DNA from: Variovorax paradoxus
GTDB taxonomy: Bacteria > Pseudomonadota > Gammaproteobacteria > Burkholderiales > Burkholderiaceae_C
DNA: 64,000 nt
NCBI RefSeq assembly: GCF_022009635.1
Contig: NZ_CP091716.1
Location: forward strand, 6,814,501 to 6,878,500
Direction of reading: 5' to 3'
Positions 29,332 to 38,274 of the stretch are shown here, one piece after another. How positions within the stretch are numbered: position 1 is the first letter of the stretch; each line of letters begins with the position of its first letter. Under the pieces are notes generated by a model, which saw only the letters and a program-made list of their open reading frames with translations, ran no database searches and had not been told where the DNA came from. A program made the translations under genes and the position numbers.

Positions 29332-30114
29332 ATGACCGACGCATCACAACTTTCGCCCTACACCGCCCGCTACCCCTCGCTGGCCGGGCGCACCGTGTTC
29401 ATCTCCGGCGGCGCCAGCGGCATCGGCGAATCGCTGGTGCGGTCCTTTCATGCGCAGGGCGCGAAGGTCGGCTTCTGCGATCTCGACACCGCCGCCGGCA
29501 GCGCGCTGGCGGCGCAGTTGCAGGGCGAGCATCCGGCGCTGTTCGTGCCCTGCGACGTGACCGACACGGCCGCGCTCGCCGCCGCCATCGACGCGGTGCG
29601 TCAGCGCTTCGGGCCGATCTCCGTGCTGCTGAACAACGCGGCCAACGACCGCCGCCATGAGATGGCCGACGTGACCAGCGACGACTTCGACCGCCTCGTG
29701 GCCGTCAACTTCAAGCACCAGTTCTTCGCCGCGCAGGCGGTGGCCGACGACATGCGCGCGCTGGGCGGCGGCTCGATCGTCAACTTCGGCTCCATCAGCT
29801 GGATGATCAAGGGCAAGGGCTACCCGGTGTACCAGGCCTGCAAGGCGGCGGCGCGCGGCCTCACGCGCTCGCTGGCGCGCGACCTGGGCAAGCAGAACAT
29901 CCGCGTGAATTCGATCGTGCCGGGCTGGGTGATGACCGAGCGGCAGATCAAGCTGTGGGTCAAGCCCGAGTCGGGCGCGGAGATCGACGCGGCGCAATGC
30001 CTGCCAGGACGCGTGATGGCAGAGGACATCGCAGCGATGGCGCTCTTCCTGGCGGCTGACGACTCGCGCATGTGCACCGCGCAGGACTACGTGGTGGATG
30101 CCGGCTGGACCTGA
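29332..30114 (+). CDS. Short-chain dehydrogenase/reductase
   Basis: 260-residue classical SDR using NAD(P): nucleotide motif FISGGASGIGESLVRSF (about 24-40), NNAAN, and the catalytic Ser and YPVYQACK Tyr-Lys pair (about 162-176). An acidic residue after the second strand (FCDLD) favours NAD over NADP. The C-terminus DDSRMCTAQDYVVDAGWT is typical of sugar or polyol dehydrogenases of this family. The substrate is unknown. A palindromic terminator follows. Confidence 0.88.
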   Translation: MTDASQLSPYTARYPSLAGRTVFISGGASGIGESLVRSFHAQGAKVGFCDLDTAAGSALAAQLQGEHPALFVPCDVTDTAALAAAIDAVRQRFGPISVLLNNAANDRRHEMADVTSDDFDRLVAVNFKHQFFAAQAVADDMRALGGGSIVNFGSISWMIKGKGYPVYQACKAAARGLTRSLARDLGKQNIRVNSIVPGWVMTERQIKLWVKPESGAEIDAAQCLPGRVMAEDIAAMALFLAADDSRMCTAQDYVVDAGWT

Positions 30115-30140
30115 AGCCTTTCGCCCTCTCCACAAAGCAG

Positions 30141-30162
30141 AAAGCCCGGCATGCCGGGCTTT
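30141..30162. terminator. Perfect palindromic bidirectional terminator
   Basis: A perfect 22-base palindrome (AAAGCCCGGC ATGCCGGGCTTT), 11-bp arms, lies between the convergent SDR and DUF3597 genes. It gives a GC-rich stem followed by short T tracts on both strands. Confidence 0.75.
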
Positions 30163-30183
30163 CCTGTCTGCGCTGCGAGCGGA

Positions 30184-30579
30184 TCAGTCGCGGAGTTCCG
30201 CCGGAACCGTGCCGCCGTTGGCGGCCAGCTTGGTCATGACCTGGCGGTGCAGCCAGATGTTCATCTTGGCGCTGTCGCTGGTGTCTTCGCCGTAGCTCAG
30301 TTCCGCGGCCAGTTGCTTGCGTGCCTCGAGGCTGCTGTCCAGGCCGAGCAGCTTCATGAGGTCGACGATGGAGGTGCGCCAGTTGAGGTTCTTCGAACCC
30401 GGCATGCCGTCGAGCACTGCCGCCACGTCGCCCAGCGGAATGGCGGGCGGAGGCGCCGCCACGGCGGGTGCGGGTGCATCGGCCGGTGCCGCGTCGACGG
30501 GGGCCGGTGCCGGCGCGGGGGCCTCGGCCGCCTTGGCGCCCGGGAAGATCTTGGAAAGGATGCTGCCGAAAATGCTCAT
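30184..30579 (-). CDS. DUF3597 protein
   Basis: 131 residues. It starts MSIFGSILSKIFP, has an Ala/Pro-rich linker (about residues 16-48), then a compact C-terminal DUF3597 domain containing LNWRTSIVDLMKLLGLDSSLEARKQ (in part) and NIWLHRQVMTKLAANGG. These small proteins are widespread and resemble LysM-associated ones in other genomes; function unknown. It is monocistronic, bounded by a terminator downstream. Confidence 0.8.
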   Translation of the reverse strand: MSIFGSILSKIFPGAKAAEAPAPAPAPVDAAPADAPAPAVAAPPPAIPLGDVAAVLDGMPGSKNLNWRTSIVDLMKLLGLDSSLEARKQLAAELSYGEDTSDSAKMNIWLHRQVMTKLAANGGTVPAELRD

Positions 30580-30686
30580 GCTTTAGCTCCGTCTGGGGTT
30601 GGGAATCCGCCGTTGTAGCACGGCCTCGCTGCGCCCCCGCTACACCGTGTGTCGATCGGCGCGCGGGGCGTGACCGAATCCGCAGA

Positions 30687-31724
30687 CTACGCCGCGGCCG
30701 CCGTGCCGCAGGCGTGGCAGAACCTGGAGAAGGCGCTCTTGCGCGTCTCGCACACGCCGCAGTGGTCGAACAGGCCGATGCCGCAGTGCGGGCAGAAGTC
30801 GATGGCATCGTTCTTCAGGTCCACCGGCCGCTCGCAGCCGGGGCACACGCCCTTGCCCAGGCGCGCGAGCGCGGTGTCGTAGCTGAGCTCTTCGCGCCGC
30901 ACCTGGTCGGGCTGCTGCTCGGCGAGTTTCTGGCGCGCCAGGTAGCGGTTGAGCGCGACGATGGCGTAGCGCCCCACCAGCACCGTGAGCACGATGCCCA
31001 CCACGTAGCGCACATAGCCGCCGTAGCTCGGCAGGTAGGGCACCAGCTCGACGAAGAAGGCGAACAGCGCGAAGAAGATGAAGCCCCACACGAAGGGCCA
31101 GTAGGTGCTCTTGCGCTTCTTCGCGAACAGCCAGCCGGCCACCACCAGCAGCGGCAGCGTGAGCGCCAGCCGGTAGAGGAACACGCGCAGTTCGATGCGG
31201 CGGTACTCGGCTTCCAGCTTCACCTGCGCGTCGCGCTCCAGCTCGGCGAGCGCGGTGCGCGCGCGTTGCTCGGCCTGGCGCGCGTCCAGCGTGATCTGCT
31301 GCTGCGCATTGACCTGGCGCTGCACCTGTTCTTCTTTCTGCTTGAATGCGTCGAGCGCCTTGGTGCGCGCGATGAGCTCGGTGTCCTGGTCGGGCTGCGC
31401 GGTGGCGCGGCGCGTGGCGAGCCAGTTGCCGAAGGTCTCGCGCGCATTGGCGTTGGCCTGCTGCGCGGCCTGCAGCTGCAGGCGTATCTGGTCGAGGTCG
31501 CGCGCGGCCTTCAGCTCGGTGGCTTCCGAGGCCGCGATGGTCGCGCGAAGCGGCTGCGCGGCGCGCAGGTCGATGAAGTCGTCGATGCCGCGCGCGCGTT
31601 CGACCTGCGGCAGGTCGCCCACGATGGTGCTGCCCAGCCCGATGAGGAAGCTGGCGAACACGAAGGCCACCAGCCAGAGGCCGCGGCGGAACCATTTTTC
31701 GGAAAGGCGAAGGGATTTGCTCAT
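30687..31724 (-). CDS. Membrane protein with coiled coil and C-terminal zinc ribbon
   Basis: 345 residues. One N-terminal membrane segment (about 15-37), a long Gln/Ala/Glu-rich coiled coil (about 60-178), two or three membrane segments (about 183-258), then a cytoplasmic C-terminal double zinc ribbon with four CxxC pairs (CPGC, CPHC, CGVC, CHAC). I do not recognise a named family beyond zinc-ribbon membrane proteins. It is the last gene of a four-gene minus-strand unit with DUF2145, a small exported protein and a YiaAB protein. Function unknown. Confidence 0.75.
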   Translation of the reverse strand: MSKSLRLSEKWFRRGLWLVAFVFASFLIGLGSTIVGDLPQVERARGIDDFIDLRAAQPLRATIAASEATELKAARDLDQIRLQLQAAQQANANARETFGNWLATRRATAQPDQDTELIARTKALDAFKQKEEQVQRQVNAQQQITLDARQAEQRARTALAELERDAQVKLEAEYRRIELRVFLYRLALTLPLLVVAGWLFAKKRKSTYWPFVWGFIFFALFAFFVELVPYLPSYGGYVRYVVGIVLTVLVGRYAIVALNRYLARQKLAEQQPDQVRREELSYDTALARLGKGVCPGCERPVDLKNDAIDFCPHCGIGLFDHCGVCETRKSAFSRFCHACGTAAAA

Positions 31725-31742
31725 GTCGTTACCCGGTCCTTG

Positions 31743-32546
31743 TCATTGAAGCTTCAGCGTCACCGGCGCCGCGCCCAGCCCCGCGCGCGGCAGCCAGGCG
31801 AACACCGAATCGACGGTCACCGTCTCGATGCGGTCGCTGAAGCGCTTGTCGTTGGGGTGGTCGTCGAAGGCCACGTTGGCCGAGGTCACGCGCCCGCCCA
31901 GCCGGGTGAGCGGCCCTAGCTTCAGCGTGGTGGGCTCGTAGCCCTTGAACTGCATCCATGCCTGCGCCTGCGCGCGGTTGCCGATGGTGGCGGGCTCCAT
32001 CGCGGCGGCCAGTGTCTCGACGGCCCACTGGTTCGACTGCTGGTACTTCTGGCCCCAGGCGTAGCTCACGATGCTGTAGGGCGCGATGTTCATGCGCACG
32101 ATGCGCGCGGGCGGCTCGTCCAGCGCGGCCATCAGCTGCGCCTGCACGGCCGGCGTGGGCACGACCCAGGCGGCCTCGTAGCGCCACAGGTCGTCGAGAA
32201 AGAACTCGCCGAGCCCCTGCCGGTACACCGACGCCACCGCGGTGCCGCACTGGTTGAGCTTGTGCACCACGCGCCACGGGCCGGCGTCGGTCTTGTAGGC
32301 GATGCCCAGGTGCGAGTAGCGCAGGCCGTACTTGCTCAGGTCCTGCCCGGCGCGCGCCAGGATCACCACGCGCGCGCCGCTGGCGTCGAGCGCCTGCGAG
32401 GTGCGCTCGGCCAACTCCATGCCCTTGACGATCACCGCGGGCGTCGGCTTGACCTGCTCGCATGAACGGCCGGCCAGGGCCTGCATCGGCAGGGCCGCTG
32501 CCAGGGCAAGCCCGAGCGCGGCCCAAGGTATCGGCGCGCGCTTCAC
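31743..32546 (-). CDS. DUF2145 exported protein
   Basis: 267 residues from a GTG start. An N-terminal signal peptide (cleavage probably after LAG near residue 26) is followed by SCEQVKPTPAVIVKGMELAE, typical of DUF2145. Conserved features include YSHLGIAYK and VHKLNQCGT, suggestive of an NlpC/P60-like or related cysteine-hydrolase fold (inference). The GTG overlaps the stop of the preceding gene in GTGA, so the two are coupled. Confidence 0.78.
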   Translation of the reverse strand: MKRAPIPWAALGLALAAALPMQALAGRSCEQVKPTPAVIVKGMELAERTSQALDASGARVVILARAGQDLSKYGLRYSHLGIAYKTDAGPWRVVHKLNQCGTAVASVYRQGLGEFFLDDLWRYEAAWVVPTPAVQAQLMAALDEPPARIVRMNIAPYSIVSYAWGQKYQQSNQWAVETLAAAMEPATIGNRAQAQAWMQFKGYEPTTLKLGPLTRLGGRVTSANVAFDDHPNDKRFSDRIETVTVDSVFAWLPRAGLGAAPVTLKLQ

Positions 32547-33022
32547 GAGAGCCTCTCGTTGTAGAGCAGCGCACGGCCGATGGCGTTGGGCACGAAGGCC
32601 AGCACCTCGCCGGCCGCCGACAGCACCACGCCCGAGCCGATCACGCTGACGGTGACGCCGGTGCCCACGGCAGCCGACACGCAGTTGGCGGCGCGCCCCG
32701 CCACCCTGATGCTGGCGCGCGCGCCGTCCGAGGCACGCTCCAGCACGTAGACCGTGCCGTCGGCCGAGGCTTCGACCGCGACCACGGTGAGCATGGAGCC
32801 GGCCACCGACAGCGCGGCGGGCAGCACCGCGGAGGCCTTGACCACTCCGCCGACAGAATCCGCCGAGGCACCGACAGCCGAGGCCGTGACGAGCACGGAG
32901 GCCACCGGCATCAGCGAGATGGCCGTCGATGCGTCGCTCTGCGCCTGTGCCTGGAAGGAGGCCGAGACGCCGGCAAGGGCGGTGCAGGCGGCGACGAGGA
33001 CAGCGGCAATGGACTTCTTCAT
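32543..33022 (-). CDS. Small exported alanine/valine/serine-rich protein
   Basis: 159 residues: signal peptide (MKKSIAAVLVAACTALAG, cleavage near AQA at residues 26-28), then a low-complexity, Ala/Val/Ser/Gly-rich body with few charged residues. It resembles small periplasmic proteins of unknown function. The ATG at 33022 is preferred to a GTG eight codons upstream because it starts the signal peptide. It overlaps the DUF2145 gene by four bases. Confidence 0.65.
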   Translation of the reverse strand: MKKSIAAVLVAACTALAGVSASFQAQAQSDASTAISLMPVASVLVTASAVGASADSVGGVVKASAVLPAALSVAGSMLTVVAVEASADGTVYVLERASDGARASIRVAGRAANCVSAAVGTGVTVSVIGSGVVLSAAGEVLAFVPNAIGRALLYNERLS

Positions 33023-33049
33023 GATGGTCTTTCGTTGAACGGGCACGGG

Positions 33050-33565
33050 TTATTCGGCGGAAGCGGAGGTCGAAGAAGAGGCAGCGGCTTCGGCGCGGGC
33101 CAGGCGGCGGCCTTGCAGGCGGGCTTCGGCCATGTCGGCTTCGTGGCGGTCACGCAGGGTCTTGGCCAGGGTGAAGGCCGAGCTGATGAGGAACAGCCAG
33201 CTCACGCCCAGGAAGGCCTTGTAGGTGTCGTTGATCTCCATGCGCACGAGGCCCCAGCCCGTGAGAGCCATCGCGGTGAAGAAGCTGCCCCAGACGACCA
33301 TGCGCCACATGGGCACGTCGCGGCCGGTGGACAGGCCGGCTGCCGCCTGCTCGCCGTCGCGGATGAACTTGGCCAGCATGAAGGCGGTGCTCAGGCAGAA
33401 CACGTAGCCCATCACCATGAACGCCCGGTCCAGCGCCTGCCCCGGCAGCCAGCTCAAGCCGGTGGCGCACAGGAAGACGGCGATCGCGAACGAAGCCCAG
33501 GTCTGGAACTGCCAGGCCCGCGTGTCGCGCTGGATGGAAACGGTCGTGGATGAAAGGGGTTGCAT
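33050..33565 (-). CDS. YiaA/YiaB-type inner-membrane protein
   Basis: 171 residues with four hydrophobic segments arranged as two similar pairs (AWQFQTWASFAIAVFLCATG, and MWRMVVWGSFFTAMALTGWG), the YiaAB repeat. The C-terminus is basic and Ala/Ser-rich. In enterobacteria YiaA and YiaB are uncharacterised inner-membrane proteins. It is the first gene of the four-gene envelope unit, 27 bases upstream of the small exported protein. Confidence 0.8.
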   Translation of the reverse strand: MQPLSSTTVSIQRDTRAWQFQTWASFAIAVFLCATGLSWLPGQALDRAFMVMGYVFCLSTAFMLAKFIRDGEQAAAGLSTGRDVPMWRMVVWGSFFTAMALTGWGLVRMEINDTYKAFLGVSWLFLISSAFTLAKTLRDRHEADMAEARLQGRRLARAEAAASSSTSASAE

Positions 33566-33681
33566 GTGTGCCTCGCGGCGTAGTGAAGGTGAGCGAATGA
33601 TGGTTCGCTCCCGCACCGCGGGGCTTGAATGCTTGCACCGGTGGCGGCTTGCAGCGCCACCGGTATCTCAGGGCGGTACTT

Positions 33682-35643
33682 TTAGGCGCCGAGCAGGCCG
33701 CTCACGCGCTGGCGCAGCGACTCCGGCTGCACCTCGGAAGGCGCCACGGCCGGGCCGACGTTCAGGCCCACGCGGCTGAAGAAACCGCGGCGGAAGGGCT
33801 TGGCCATGGCCACCTGTTCGCCGCCGCGCAGTTCTATGCGGCTGAAGTACGAGCCCCAGAGGTTGGTCAGCGCCATCGGGATGACCGGCGGCTCGATGCC
33901 TTCGGCGCGCGCGCTGTCGACGATCTTCATCACGCCGCCCTTGAAGGGCTGCAAGGTGCCGTCGCGTGTGATCGCGCCCTCGGGGAAGATGGCGAGCAGG
34001 TCGCCCTCGCGCAGCACGCCCAGCGCGCTGGCGAAGGCGGCTTCGTAGGCGGCCGGGTCTTCCTTCTGCGGCGCGATGGGAATGGCCTTGGCCAGCTTGA
34101 ACAGCCAGCCCAGCACCGGCACCTTGAAGATGCGGTGGTCCATGATGAAGCGGATGGGGCGCGGGCTCGCGGCCATCAGCAGCACCGCGTCGATGAAGCT
34201 CACGTGGTTGCACACCAGCACGGCCGCGCCCTCGGTGGGAATGTGCTCGTCGCCCTTGATGTCGAAGCGGTAGACGAAGCGCGACAGCACCCAGGCCACG
34301 AAGCGCAGCATGTACTCCGGCACCAGCATGAAGATGTAGAACGCCACCACCGCGTTGGCGATGCCGGTGAACAGAAAGATCTGCGGAATGGTGAAGCCCG
34401 CGCCCAGCAGCGCGCCGGCGATGACCGAGCTGCCGATCATGAACAGCGCGTTGAGGATGTTGTTGGCCGCGATGATGCGCGCGCGGTGCGTGGGCTGGCT
34501 GCGCAGCTGGATCAGCGCGTACATCGGCACGCTGTACAGGCCCGCGAACAGCGACAGCAGCGCCAGGTCGGCCATCACGCGCCAGTGGGCGCCCTGGTGC
34601 ACGAAGGTGCCGATGCCCATTTCGGCCGCCTTCGGCAGGCCGCGCGAAGCGAAGTACAGGTCGATCGCGAACACGCTCATGCCGATGGCGCCCAGCGGCA
34701 CAAGGCCGATCTCCACCTGCCGGCGGCTGAGCGTCTCGCACAGCAGCGAGCCGACGCCGATGCCCACCGAGAACACCACCAGCAGCAGCGAGGCCACCTG
34801 CTCGTTGCCGTGCAGCACCTCCTTGGCGAAGCTCGGAAACTGGCTCAGGAACACCGCGCCGAAGAACCACATCCACGAAATGCCCAGCAGCGAGCGGAAC
34901 ACCACGATGTTCTCGCGCGCCAGCTTGAGGTTGCGCCAGGTCTCGCTGATCGGGTTCCAGTTGATGACCAGCCCGGGGTCGGTGGCCGGCGTGCGCGGAA
35001 TGGCCTGCGCCACGCCGCGCCCCACCAGCGCGAGCAGCACGCAGGCCACCGCCACCGTGAGATGGCCGATCTGCGGCACCGCCACCAGCAGCCCGCCCGC
35101 CACCTGCCCCAGCAGGATGGCGACGAAGGTGCCCATCTCGACCATGCCGTTGCCGCCCGTGAGCTCGCGCGGATCGAGCACCTGCGGCAGGTAGGCGAAC
35201 TTGACCGGCCCGAACAGGGTGGAGTGCAGGCCCATGAGGAACACGCAGCCCAGCAGCACCACGGCGTTGGTCGTGACGAAACCCCAGGCGGCGATCAGCA
35301 TGATCGCGATCTCGAGGTTCTTGACGAAGCGGATCATCTTCGTCTTGTCGAACTTGTCGGTCAGCTGGCCAGAGGTGGCCGAGAACAGCAGGAACGGCAG
35401 GATGAACAGCGCGCCGATCACCAGGCCCGCCATGGCCGGCGGCATCCAGCTCAGCTGGAGCTGGTAGGTCACCATGACGGTGAAGGCGAACTTGAAGAGG
35501 TTGTCGTTCGCGGCGCCCGCGAACTGGGTCCAGAAGAAAGGCGCGAAGCGCCGCTGCTTGAGAAGGGCGAACTGGTTGGCGTGCGCGTTGGCCTCGTGGG
35601 GCGCGGACGTCGCGGGGGCTGCAGCAGCGGCGGGGGTGGTCAT
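33682..35643 (-). CDS. LplT-like MFS transporter fused to PlsC-type acyltransferase
   Basis: 653 residues in two parts. Residues about 1-430 form a 12-helix MFS permease (FAPFFWTQFAGAANDNLFKF near the start, similar to lysophospholipid transporter LplT). Residues about 440-640 are a glycerolipid acyltransferase with the HX4D motif NHVSFID and FPEGAITRDG. In E. coli LplT brings lysophospholipid to Aas, whose acyltransferase domain reacylates it; here transporter and acyltransferase are one chain and the acyl-ACP synthetase domain of Aas is missing. A role in membrane phospholipid repair is inferred. Confidence 0.87.
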   Translation of the reverse strand: MTTPAAAAAPATSAPHEANAHANQFALLKQRRFAPFFWTQFAGAANDNLFKFAFTVMVTYQLQLSWMPPAMAGLVIGALFILPFLLFSATSGQLTDKFDKTKMIRFVKNLEIAIMLIAAWGFVTTNAVVLLGCVFLMGLHSTLFGPVKFAYLPQVLDPRELTGGNGMVEMGTFVAILLGQVAGGLLVAVPQIGHLTVAVACVLLALVGRGVAQAIPRTPATDPGLVINWNPISETWRNLKLARENIVVFRSLLGISWMWFFGAVFLSQFPSFAKEVLHGNEQVASLLLVVFSVGIGVGSLLCETLSRRQVEIGLVPLGAIGMSVFAIDLYFASRGLPKAAEMGIGTFVHQGAHWRVMADLALLSLFAGLYSVPMYALIQLRSQPTHRARIIAANNILNALFMIGSSVIAGALLGAGFTIPQIFLFTGIANAVVAFYIFMLVPEYMLRFVAWVLSRFVYRFDIKGDEHIPTEGAAVLVCNHVSFIDAVLLMAASPRPIRFIMDHRIFKVPVLGWLFKLAKAIPIAPQKEDPAAYEAAFASALGVLREGDLLAIFPEGAITRDGTLQPFKGGVMKIVDSARAEGIEPPVIPMALTNLWGSYFSRIELRGGEQVAMAKPFRRGFFSRVGLNVGPAVAPSEVQPESLRQRVSGLLGA

Positions 35644-35656
35644 GCGAAGGATTTCC

Positions 35657-36511
35657 TCAGGCCGCTACGGCGGCTGCGCCCGGATTGTGCCGCAGCGCGG
35701 CTTGCCAGCGCATCTCGAGTTTGCGCAGCGCCAGCACCACTGGCAGTCCCGCGAGCGACGCCGTCAGGTGCTTGAGCGTGTGGCCCGAAACCATGTGCTG
35801 CGTGAACTCGAAGATCATGTGGTCGGCCATCTCGAAGGCCTTGGCCACCACGTAGAAGAAGACCACCCAGCCCAGCTTGAGGCCGACCGAATTGCGCATC
35901 GGCGTGGCCAGCGCCAGCGTCAGCACCAGCGCCATGCCGCCGAACTGCACCAGCGCCCAGGGCATGACGTTGCCCGACTCCTGGAACACCTCCGCCGCCA
36001 GCAGCCCGGCCGTGAGCACGAACCACGCGGCCGGCCAGCCGGCGCGCTGGCTCACCCGCTCGCACACCGCCACGCCGATCAGCCCCGCGAAGGCCACCGC
36101 CATGCCGGCGCGGTCGGCCGCGAGCCGGGGGCCGTCGGGCAGCAGGTGGTAGAAGGCCGAGCCGGCTGCCGTGGCGATCAGGCCGGCGAAGAAGAGCCAG
36201 GCGCAATCCAGCGTGTTGTCGGGCGGGTCGCTGGCCGGCGGCGCCAGCGGAAAGGCCGAGAGCGCCTGCTGGTGCGAACGGTCGATGCGGTTCAGCCGGT
36301 ACAGGCCCCACAGGCCGACCACGACGAAGGGGATGTTGCTGAGCACGTCCATCGCGTTCGGCAGGCCGTGCCAGGCGCGGTCGTCGGCGAACACCGAGGC
36401 GATCGCGACGTCGGCCGCCGGCAGCGCCGGGCCGAAGACGGCGATCGCCGTGAGCAGGACCAGGGTGAAAAGCAGGCCGCGTTCGCGGCGGCTGAGGGAG
36501 GGCATGAGCAT
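35657..36511 (-). CDS. CREST-type (alkaline ceramidase-like) membrane hydrolase
   Basis: 284 residues with seven or so membrane segments. Polar motifs lie at membrane borders in CREST order: GSAFYHLLPDG (Ser and His, about 115-125), LAADRAGM (Asp) and a C-terminal GHTLKHLTAS (His pair, about 240-249), the metal-ligand pattern of alkaline ceramidases and related hydrolases. It follows the LplT-PlsC fusion in reverse order (upstream gene of the pair, 13 bases apart), so lipid remodelling is a reasonable guess. Start could also be the third codon (MPSLS). Confidence 0.68.
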   Translation of the reverse strand: MLMPSLSRRERGLLFTLVLLTAIAVFGPALPAADVAIASVFADDRAWHGLPNAMDVLSNIPFVVVGLWGLYRLNRIDRSHQQALSAFPLAPPASDPPDNTLDCAWLFFAGLIATAAGSAFYHLLPDGPRLAADRAGMAVAFAGLIGVAVCERVSQRAGWPAAWFVLTAGLLAAEVFQESGNVMPWALVQFGGMALVLTLALATPMRNSVGLKLGWVVFFYVVAKAFEMADHMIFEFTQHMVSGHTLKHLTASLAGLPVVLALRKLEMRWQAALRHNPGAAAVAA

Positions 36512-36580
36512 GGCGGGTCTCGGTGGGTGGGTGACGAGCCGCGGAATTTAGGCGCCGGACGCGCCCCAGGCATCGAGAAT

Positions 36581-36626
36581 CGATACGAGGTACTAATTCA
36601 CACCCGACGGTATCTCCATCCGATAC
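36581..36626. promoter_or_regulatory. Repeated GATAC elements in the CREST/XRE divergent region
   Basis: CGATAC occurs at 36581-36586 and 36621-36626, and its inverse GGTATC at 36609-36614, within the 142-base gap between the divergent CREST-hydrolase and XRE-regulator genes. The spacing could serve an autoregulating HTH protein. Evidence is only the repeats and the position. Confidence 0.35.
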
Positions 36627-36653
36627 TTCCCGGTGCCCGTGTACGCTCGAACG

Positions 36654-37388
36654 ATGAGCACCACCGTCGACCTCGTACAAGCCCTCAAGAACGAACTCAA
36701 AAGTGCGCGCATGACCTACGCCGACCTGGCGCGGTCGCTCGACATGGCCGAATCCAGCGTCAAGCGGATGCTGGCCAAGAGCGACATGCCGCTGTCGCGC
36801 GTCGACGCCATCTGCCGCGCGCTGAAGATCGATTTCGCCGAACTGGCGCGCCGCGTGGCCGATGCCCAGCCGCTGCTGAAGGAACTGACGCACGAGCAGG
36901 AAAAGGCCGTGGTCAAGGACAAGAAGCTGCTGCTGGTGGCCATCAGCGTGCTGAGCCAGTGGACGCTGGAGCAGATCGTGGCGGCCTACCGTATCAGCGA
37001 GGCCGAGTGCATCGGCTGCCTGGCGCAGCTGGACCGCATCGGCATCATCGAGCTGCGGCCGCTGAACCGGTATCGCCTGAAGCTCGCCAAGACCTTCCGC
37101 TGGCGCCCGCACGGCCCGGTGATGGAGTTTTTCCGCGAGAACGTGGTGCTCGACTACTACCGCGGCGGCTTCGACGGCCCGGCCGAAGGCCTGCTGCTGG
37201 TGCACGGCTCGATCAGCCGCTCGCTGGCGCCGGCCTTCCTGGAACGCCTGCAGCGCGTGGCGCAGGACTTCGCGCAGCAGCACCAGACCGACCAGAAGCT
37301 GTCGGCCAAGGACCGCGAGGGCTACACCCTGCTGCTGGGCATGCGCAACTGGGAGTTCGAGCTCTTCACCCGCCTGCGCCGGAACTGA
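36654..37388 (+). CDS. XRE-family HTH regulator
   Basis: 244 residues. An N-terminal Cro/CI-type HTH (about 5-60, MTYADLARSLDMAESSVKRML) is followed by a conserved 180-residue C-terminal region with a second possible winged-helix segment (LEQIVAAYRISEAECIGCL). The ligand or target is unknown. The ATG at 36654 is preferred over an upstream Met at 36633 by position relative to the HTH. It is divergent from the CREST-hydrolase gene and may regulate it. Confidence 0.85.
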   Translation: MSTTVDLVQALKNELKSARMTYADLARSLDMAESSVKRMLAKSDMPLSRVDAICRALKIDFAELARRVADAQPLLKELTHEQEKAVVKDKKLLLVAISVLSQWTLEQIVAAYRISEAECIGCLAQLDRIGIIELRPLNRYRLKLAKTFRWRPHGPVMEFFRENVVLDYYRGGFDGPAEGLLLVHGSISRSLAPAFLERLQRVAQDFAQQHQTDQKLSAKDREGYTLLLGMRNWEFELFTRLRRN

Positions 37389-37394
37389 CGGGGC

Positions 37395-38219
37395 TCAGGG
37401 CTTGGCGGCTTCCAGTGCGTCGCGCGTGGTGCGCGCCGCATTTTTGGCCGCTTCGGCGAAGTCCCCGCCCGACGAGGCATAGCAAATCGCCCGCGACGAG
37501 TTCACGATGATCGGCGCATCGGCGCGCCAGCCGGCGCGCACCGTGGCGACGACATCGCCGCCCTGGGCGCCGACGCCCGGAATCAGCAGCGGCACGGTCG
37601 GCGCGAGTTCGCGCACGCGCTCGATTTCCGCCGGGTAGGTCGCGCCCACCACCAGTCCTAGCTGGCCGTTGAGGTTCCACGGGCCCTGCGCCAGCCTGGC
37701 GACGTGCTCGTACAGGAAGGGCTGGCCCTCCACGTCCGCCAAGCGCTGGCCCTGCAGGTCGGAGCCGCCGGGGTTGCTGGTGCGGCACAGCAGGAAGGCG
37801 CCCTTGCCCTCGTGCTTGAGGTACGGCGCCACCGAGTCGAAGCCCATGAAGGGCGACAGCGTGACGGCGTCGGCGCCGTAGCGCTCGAAGGCTTCCAGCG
37901 CGTACTGCTCGGCGGTGGAGCCGATGTCGCCGCGCTTGGCGTCGAGGATCACGGGCACGTCGGGCGCGTTGCGGCGCATGTGCTCCATGAGCTGCTCGAG
38001 CTGGGCTTCGGCGCGGTGGGCCGCGAAATAGGCGATCTGGGGTTTGAAGGCGATGACCAGGTCGGCCGTCGCGTCGACGATGCGCGCGCAGAAATCGAAG
38101 ATTCGGCTGGCGTCGCCCTTGAATTGCCCCGGGAATTTGGCTGGCTCGGGATCGAGCCCCACGCAGAGCAACGAACCGTTTTTTTGCTGTGCGGCGGCCA
38201 GCTTGTCGAGGAAAGTCAT
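37395..38219 (-). CDS. pyrF: Orotidine-5'-phosphate decarboxylase (type 2)
   Basis: Final step of UMP synthesis, OMP to UMP. 274 residues, the long type 2 class. The catalytic motif [15 protein letters not shown] is at about residues 93-107, preceded by [14 protein letters not shown] near the start. Cytoplasmic TIM barrel. It converges with the XRE regulator (6 bases) and stands alone, downstream of the tsaB-rimI-UDG-like operon by 55 bases. Confidence 0.97.
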   Translation of the reverse strand: MTFLDKLAAAQQKNGSLLCVGLDPEPAKFPGQFKGDASRIFDFCARIVDATADLVIAFKPQIAYFAAHRAEAQLEQLMEHMRRNAPDVPVILDAKRGDIGSTAEQYALEAFERYGADAVTLSPFMGFDSVAPYLKHEGKGAFLLCRTSNPGGSDLQGQRLADVEGQPFLYEHVARLAQGPWNLNGQLGLVVGATYPAEIERVRELAPTVPLLIPGVGAQGGDVVATVRAGWRADAPIIVNSSRAICYASSGGDFAEAAKNAARTTRDALEAAKP

Positions 38220-38274
38220 GGGCCGTGATTTTAGGCGGCCGCTTCCGCCCGCTCCCTGACCCCGATTTTCGGGC

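Noticed and set aside
33625..35775. 716-codon open frame on the plus strand
   Set aside because: Antisense to the LplT-PlsC fusion; composition is His/Gln/Arg-rich and unlike a protein.
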